This document shows, piece after piece, positions 33,886 through 37,738 of a stretch of 37,738 bases of DNA. Source of the DNA: Rickettsiales bacterium (GTDB lineage Bacteria; Pseudomonadota; Alphaproteobacteria; Rickettsiales; Rickettsiaceae); contig CANGIW010000007.1 of assembly GCA_947454145.1 (NCBI GenBank), positions 1 through 37,738 on the forward strand, written 5' to 3'. Numbering within the stretch: the stretch's first letter is position 1; every line of letters starts with the position of its first letter. The position numbers and the translations under genes were made by a program. Below the pieces are notes generated by a model that had not been told where the DNA came from, ran no database searches, and was given only the letters and a program-made list of their open reading frames with translations.

Positions 33886-36444
33886 TTAATTTTGCTTTAT
33901 TAGGGCGGTAATTTTTTGATTTGTATTTATTGGTGTAGTTCCTGGAGCAATTTCGTTGTTTTCTTCTGATATTACTCTTTCTGCAAAGTTTTTTATATTT
34001 AATAATGCCCGCTGCTCTTCCTCATACTCTTTCTGTATTCTTTGAGCCTCTTTTACAAGATCTAATTGCTCCTTATACTTTTCCCCTACACCTAAAAAAT
34101 TCTTGACTTTCTCACCGATTCCTTTGCTCGTGAATTTTAATTTGTTTAAACCAGCAAGTGCTTGGTTTTGCTTAACTGATTCTTTTAAGATACTTCCTGT
34201 AACTCCTAAACCAATCAACATCTTTAAGCTATCAAGAAGCTTTAATGCAAAAACACCTGGAGTACCGCCTTGCCTACAAGCTAAAGTTGCATTACATCCA
34301 GAAGATATCCTGGCTTTTGCATATTCTTCTTTGAGATTTTGAGCATTAAGAGAATTTGGTTTTTCTATTATTGTGAATTGTTCTGTAGAATTTTTATATT
34401 CTTCTAAATCATTTTCCAATTCTTGTTTTAAATTTTTCAATTCTTTTATTTTATTTTCAAAATTACTGTACTCTGTTGTTTCTATTGTTTTGCCTGATTT
34501 TTCTATTATTGCATATTCAGCCAAAGCAATAAAGTCGTTTGCTTCTATTGTTTCGTCTAGTATTTCATCAAAATCTTGATACTCATCAAAATCATCTCCT
34601 TTGTCTATTAAATTGTTCCCAATAAGTTCAGTTGCCAACACATCAATAACACCAGATGTTCTATCTTTGGAGCTCATACAATTTATAGAAACCACAGGTT
34701 CTTCTTCTTCAGCAGTAGTATTACCCTCTACATAACTTACTATTTCATCATCTTCTATTTTATTTTCTTCAGCAGTAGTATTATCCCCTACATAACTTAC
34801 TCTTTCATCTGCTGATTCATTGTATCCTACTGTTTGATCGTTATTATTTACAGAACCTACAGATTGTATTATGTTTTCCATTGCCTTAGCTCTGCCGCCG
34901 CTAAATATAGATGTTACTGCACTTAAAGTATTAAAACCATTTTGGTCATACGTAACATTATTAGGTTGATTTAGCTCTTCTACGGCATCCTTCATACTAG
35001 CATGCAGTATATTCTCTTTTTTCTTAGTAGTTAATCCACCTACAATTGAATTGCTTGCAACATTTTGGAATGTAACATTTTTAGCTACACCACTTAAGTG
35101 TTCTAGACATGCTTTAACATTTTTTTTATAGGTATGTTTAGTTTGTCTATCACCAAAAGTTCCTCTTTGTAGCATAATATTTCTATTTTTATCTATTTTC
35201 CCATCATGTGTTACAATACCTTCAAGTTGAGTATAATAATTAACAACACCCGCCACAGTTCTGTCTTGAGAGGATAAAATACATCTACCAGATAAATAAT
35301 TATCAATATTATCATATATCATCTTTTGCTCTATTAGTGTTTTGTCTTTATACCATTGTGGAAGTTCTACATTTTCACCTTCCTTATTTTTCTTTATATT
35401 ATTATAATCATTGCGCAAATCTTGTGGTATTGGATCTCCGATTGCGCTGAAGCTAAATCCGTTTTTCTCCTTACCTCTATTTCCTATAGTGCGATGTATT
35501 GTGACAACGTGACAATGGTCTTCATAAGTATTCATCATTGCACAAGTTCTAGCTTCGCTTAGAGCATTAATTAATTTCTTTTCCGATGTAAACGTTATTC
35601 TGTCTATTGTTAATAATTTAGCTTTTTTATATACTTTAAGATTTTGTAAGATTTGATCATTAAATTTTTCGACTTCCTTAACACTTGATTTAGCAAAATC
35701 TTTATTCTTTGTTTTCTTTGCACGATTTTTTATCAATTGCTCTGAGTGTTCATACAGTAACTTAATGCATTGCTTTTTTGCGTTCTCTTTGTTTATAGGT
35801 GCCATATCAGATTTCTCAATTAAAGCTATTGCTCCACGAGCAACACCAGCCATATTCGCAATGTATGTATCAACTACATGAGCTTGTTCGAATAAAACAC
35901 CCTTAACGCCTTGCAAAGAATCTTGGAGTCTTGCATCTCGCATTATAACACTAGCTGTTGGAGTGTTTTTTGGATTACCGCTATAGTTAAATACTTCGAG
36001 TTTGCCTTCAAGCTTGTATTCAGCTACACCTGATTTTAGGGAAGCGTGGGCATGACAAGTTTCAATTAATTGAGATAATTTTTTATCTATTTCCTTTGTA
36101 TCTATTTCCTTTGTATCTATTTCCTTTATATTTATTTGGTTTTTTAATTTTTTATCTGCATCTAGTTTAGCTCTAAAAAATTTCACACATGTCTTAATCT
36201 TTTCCTCTTCAATAATATTTTCGGTATTGTTATACTCTATGACTTCTTTGTATAATATATTGGTAATTCTTTTTCTTTCCTCTTCAACTAGCTCTTCATT
36301 ACTTTTACTTTCACTTGCATCTAATTGCAAGTGCATTCGATTTAAAATATTATCAAAAGTCTCCGACGCCTTAAAATTATTTTTAACAAACTCATTCAAC
36401 TTTTTTTTATATTCTTCTGCTTTACTCTTTTTTGCTTTACTCAT
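33886..36444 (-). CDS. Large effector-like protein with SopB/INPP4-type phosphatase motifs
   Basis: An 852-residue protein without signal peptide or membrane segments. Seen: Cys589-x5-Arg595-Thr in CMSSKDRTSG, which matches the CKSGKDRTG loop of phosphoinositide phosphatases such as SopB, IpgD and the mammalian INPP4 group; an earlier, imperfect CILSSQDRTVAG at 388-399 (one residue longer between Cys and Arg); and SSGCNATLACRQGGTPGVFA at 714-733, then LK, like the SGN-x-x-IQ-x-NTG-x-PG-x-K motif downstream of the SopB loop. An acidic linker with a duplicated SYV(G/E)(D/G)NTTAEE unit (about 541-577), a coiled coil at about 655-700, a KEIDT triplet repeat near 106-121 and a helical C-terminus are also seen. 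By inference it is a lipid or protein phosphatase delivered to the host. It is flanked by recN and an IS5-type remnant. Confidence 0.62.
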   Translation of the reverse strand: MSKAKKSKAEEYKKKLNEFVKNNFKASETFDNILNRMHLQLDASESKSNEELVEEERKRITNILYKEVIEYNNTENIIEEEKIKTCVKFFRAKLDADKKLKNQINIKEIDTKEIDTKEIDKKLSQLIETCHAHASLKSGVAEYKLEGKLEVFNYSGNPKNTPTASVIMRDARLQDSLQGVKGVLFEQAHVVDTYIANMAGVARGAIALIEKSDMAPINKENAKKQCIKLLYEHSEQLIKNRAKKTKNKDFAKSSVKEVEKFNDQILQNLKVYKKAKLLTIDRITFTSEKKLINALSEARTCAMMNTYEDHCHVVTIHRTIGNRGKEKNGFSFSAIGDPIPQDLRNDYNNIKKNKEGENVELPQWYKDKTLIEQKMIYDNIDNYLSGRCILSSQDRTVAGVVNYYTQLEGIVTHDGKIDKNRNIMLQRGTFGDRQTKHTYKKNVKACLEHLSGVAKNVTFQNVASNSIVGGLTTKKKENILHASMKDAVEELNQPNNVTYDQNGFNTLSAVTSIFSGGRAKAMENIIQSVGSVNNNDQTVGYNESADERVSYVGDNTTAEENKIEDDEIVSYVEGNTTAEEEEPVVSINCMSSKDRTSGVIDVLATELIGNNLIDKGDDFDEYQDFDEILDETIEANDFIALAEYAIIEKSGKTIETTEYSNFENKIKELKNLKQELENDLEEYKNSTEQFTIIEKPNSLNAQNLKEEYAKARISSGCNATLACRQGGTPGVFALKLLDSLKMLIGLGVTGSILKESVKQNQALAGLNKLKFTSKGIGEKVKNFLGVGEKYKEQLDLVKEAQRIQKEYEEEQRALLNIKNFAERVISEENNEIAPGTTPINTNQKITALIKQN

Positions 36445-36772
36445 AAAAAAATTATTTACACTAAAATAGTTACTATACAGTTAAAGTATATTTAACTATA
36501 TACTTAATTATCAAGTAAATATTCATTTTTAATAGCATTTTTTAATTATTACGTTGTACATATAGTTTTTTGATTAATTATACATATATTAAAACAACTA
36601 TTGCGCCCGCTAATTTAACAGATGTAAACTCTTTAGAGCTATTGTGTTTTAAGAATATGGCTGTTTATATTAACAATAAAGGGACTGTTGAGAGATGGAA
36701 ATTTTAGGGAATCATTTTGGTTGGAAATGAGCTAAACTATTAGTTAGAAAACTAAATAAAGGGCTGGTTATA

Positions 36773-36925
36773 ATGAAATTGCAGCAAATAACGCTTACAA
36801 GCTTAGAGGATTTGGTAGAATATGGTCATGAGTACAGAAAATTCAATAAAATATTTGATTTTGGCTTGGTTAGGGAGACGCTAAAATCGGTGGAAAACAA
36901 AGCAAACTATAGTAGTTTACAATGA
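36773..36925 (+). pseudogene. Third IS5-type transposase N-terminal fragment (50 codons)
   Basis: From ATG 36773 the plus strand reads MKLQQITLTSLEDLVEYGHE, YRKFNKIFDFGLVRETLKSV, then ENKANYSSLQ and stop. It is the best preserved of three copies in the window and is open for its 50 codons. It ends exactly where intact IS5-group transposases continue with the YKGYG-x-x-RLF segment. It lies in the 615-base gap between the two effector-like genes. Upstream (36445-36772) I see only AT-rich sequence that may hold the promoter of the 852-residue gene. Confidence 0.65.
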
Positions 36926-37059
36926 AGTTTGTATGATGTAAACTTAATTGTAAATAACTATATATTAGAATGGGTCTGGAATGCCTATCAAGTTAACGAT
37001 TCGTGTTATCACGCCCTTTGGCATGAGCAAAGAGCGCAATAACGAACTATTGGTCCATA
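36926..37059. other. Non-coding segment with a GC-richer, unassigned patch
   Basis: From about 36970 the base composition is visibly less AT-rich than around it, up to the stop of the next gene. On the minus strand it stays open for about 32 codons (MIWTNSSLLRSLLMPKGVIT, then RIVNLIGIPDPF); on the plus strand MPIKLTIRVITPFGMSKERN is open into the antisense of the next gene. I cannot assign either. It may be a fragment of another mobile element or the former 3' end of the neighbouring gene. Confidence 0.3.
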
Positions 37060-37738
37060 TCATTGAGGGATTTGATCATCAGAACCACCAACCAACATTT
37101 TTGTATTTCCGCCAATATTTATTTGAGTCTGGTAATTATTATCAACAATATCATCAAAATCTTGCTCTTGCTCACTAGAATACTCGGCCTCATTAAGCTT
37201 CTGTCTTTTTAAGTTGTTCTCAGCGGAAGTTATATCAGTTGCAGCTGGTCGTTTTGTGCCTGTAGAATTATTTTGTATTTCTTTAGTTTCCTTTGGCGCC
37301 ATTTTGATATGCATAAGTGCAGAGGATATCTTGTCATCTATCCATCTAGGATCAATTTTTTCAAACGCTTTTTTACGCAATTCTTGTATCTGAGTCTCTT
37401 TTTTTTTCTGCTCTGGAGCTTTAGAGAAGCGAAAATTGTCGCAGAATACCTGATGCACTAGTTGATTTTTTAAAGTGTTAGCTACAAAATCTTCATTGTT
37501 GCAGATGCCTGTTTCTTCATCAAAACCTGTATTAAGTGACTCCACGAACTTAAGATTTTCTTCGCTCATTAGTTGTGATAAAACATAAAACTCAATTGAT
37601 AGTGGCCTGGCTTTCACTTCACTGCTTTTATTAAACTTGTGAACGTTGTTGAGATTAAAAAATTCCTCTCTAAGGATATCCTCTATTTGTTGCGCTTGCT
37701 CTTTTTTCTCCGGGCTCAATATTCCTTGGTTCTCAAGC
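37060..37738 (-). CDS. Effector-like protein with a nucleoplasmin-type bipartite NLS (partial, 5' end outside window)
   Basis: The reading frame runs off the window's right edge; codons continue upstream of the TTG at 37719 (LENQGI before LSPEKKEQAQQ), so that TTG is probably internal. The visible C-terminal 225 residues have no membrane segment or known domain. Seen: a helical charged part (QKKKETQIQELRKKAFEKI), then TKRPAATDITSAENNLKRQK (DNA 37198-37257), which has the two basic clusters and the KRPAAT start of the nucleoplasmin nuclear-localisation signal with a 13-residue spacer; then an acidic stretch (EQEQDFDDIVDNN) and a polar tail ending SDDQIPQ. By inference it is a protein acting in a eukaryotic nucleus. 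It is downstream-facing toward the 852-residue effector-like gene, with the IS5-type remnant between. Confidence 0.6.
   Translation of the reverse strand, partial: LENQGILSPEKKEQAQQIEDILREEFFNLNNVHKFNKSSEVKARPLSIEFYVLSQLMSEENLKFVESLNTGFDEETGICNNEDFVANTLKNQLVHQVFCDNFRFSKAPEQKKKETQIQELRKKAFEKIDPRWIDDKISSALMHIKMAPKETKEIQNNSTGTKRPAATDITSAENNLKRQKLNEAEYSSEQEQDFDDIVDNNYQTQINIGGNTKMLVGGSDDQIPQ

Noticed and set aside
34103-36469. Several plus-strand frames of 68-80 codons inside the 852-residue gene
   Set aside because: They are antisense shadows of a long minus-strand frame that has coherent composition and motifs.
36981-37178. Plus-strand 65-codon frame MPIKLTIRV...
   Set aside because: Its second half is antisense to the well-supported NLS-bearing gene. 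The first half is kept only as an unexplained patch, not as a gene.

Overview
The window is AT-rich, gene-dense DNA from a bacterium of the order Rickettsiales (Alphaproteobacteria), most likely an obligate intracellular symbiont or pathogen. The case rests on the gene set (dnaE, a three-domain PepP-type aminopeptidase, dapE, tig, fabZ, an AddA-type helicase, rpsB-tsf, ccmF, kefB plus an SH3 protein, mnmE, recN), the strong A/T codon bias, many decayed insertion sequences, and effector-like proteins beside ordinary housekeeping genes. I cannot name genus or species from sequence alone.

Layout. 1-1101: the tail of one outer-membrane-type protein and a complete second member of the same family, whose start is preceded by a perfect 29-bp palindrome. 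1225-9258 (+): dnaE and a Xaa-Pro aminopeptidase sharing one base, dapE, tRNA-Leu(UAG) and trigger factor. 9295-9422: an exact 2 x 64 bp tandem repeat. 9480-11495 (-): an unrecognised envelope protein with a repetitive leader. 11703-13512 (-): fabZ-hisS, with hisS of an unusual sequence type. 13626-16850 (+): addA carrying a C10 tract. 16851-18895: a broken IS5-type transposase and a coiled-coil protein ending in hexad/heptad repeats. 19283-21137 (+): rpsB-tsf. 21138-22532: an insertion-sequence graveyard with IS30-, IS5- and IS630-like pieces, one piece in 2.6 tandem copies. 22533-29270 (-): ccmF, an orphan secretin lipoprotein, an SH3 protein overlapping kefB, and a stand-alone Lon-type protease domain. 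29541-30662 (+): a metzincin-type zinc protease. 30727-33718 (-): recN-mnmE. 33886-37738 (-): two large effector-like genes separated by another IS5 remnant.

The most interesting part is the right end. The 852-residue protein at 33886-36444 has a CX5R(T) phosphatase loop of the SopB/IpgD/INPP4 kind (CMSSKDRTSG), a second DRT motif 200 residues earlier, and a downstream SG-N-...-GG-PG-..-K motif that recalls the one following the loop in SopB. The gene next to it, cut by the window edge, carries KRPAAT...KRQK, very like the nucleoplasmin bipartite nuclear-localisation signal. Together with the metzincin, the Lon-like domain and the repeat-rich coiled-coil protein, these are candidates for host-directed proteins in an IS-disturbed region. 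The functions are inferences from short motifs; the genes themselves are well supported.
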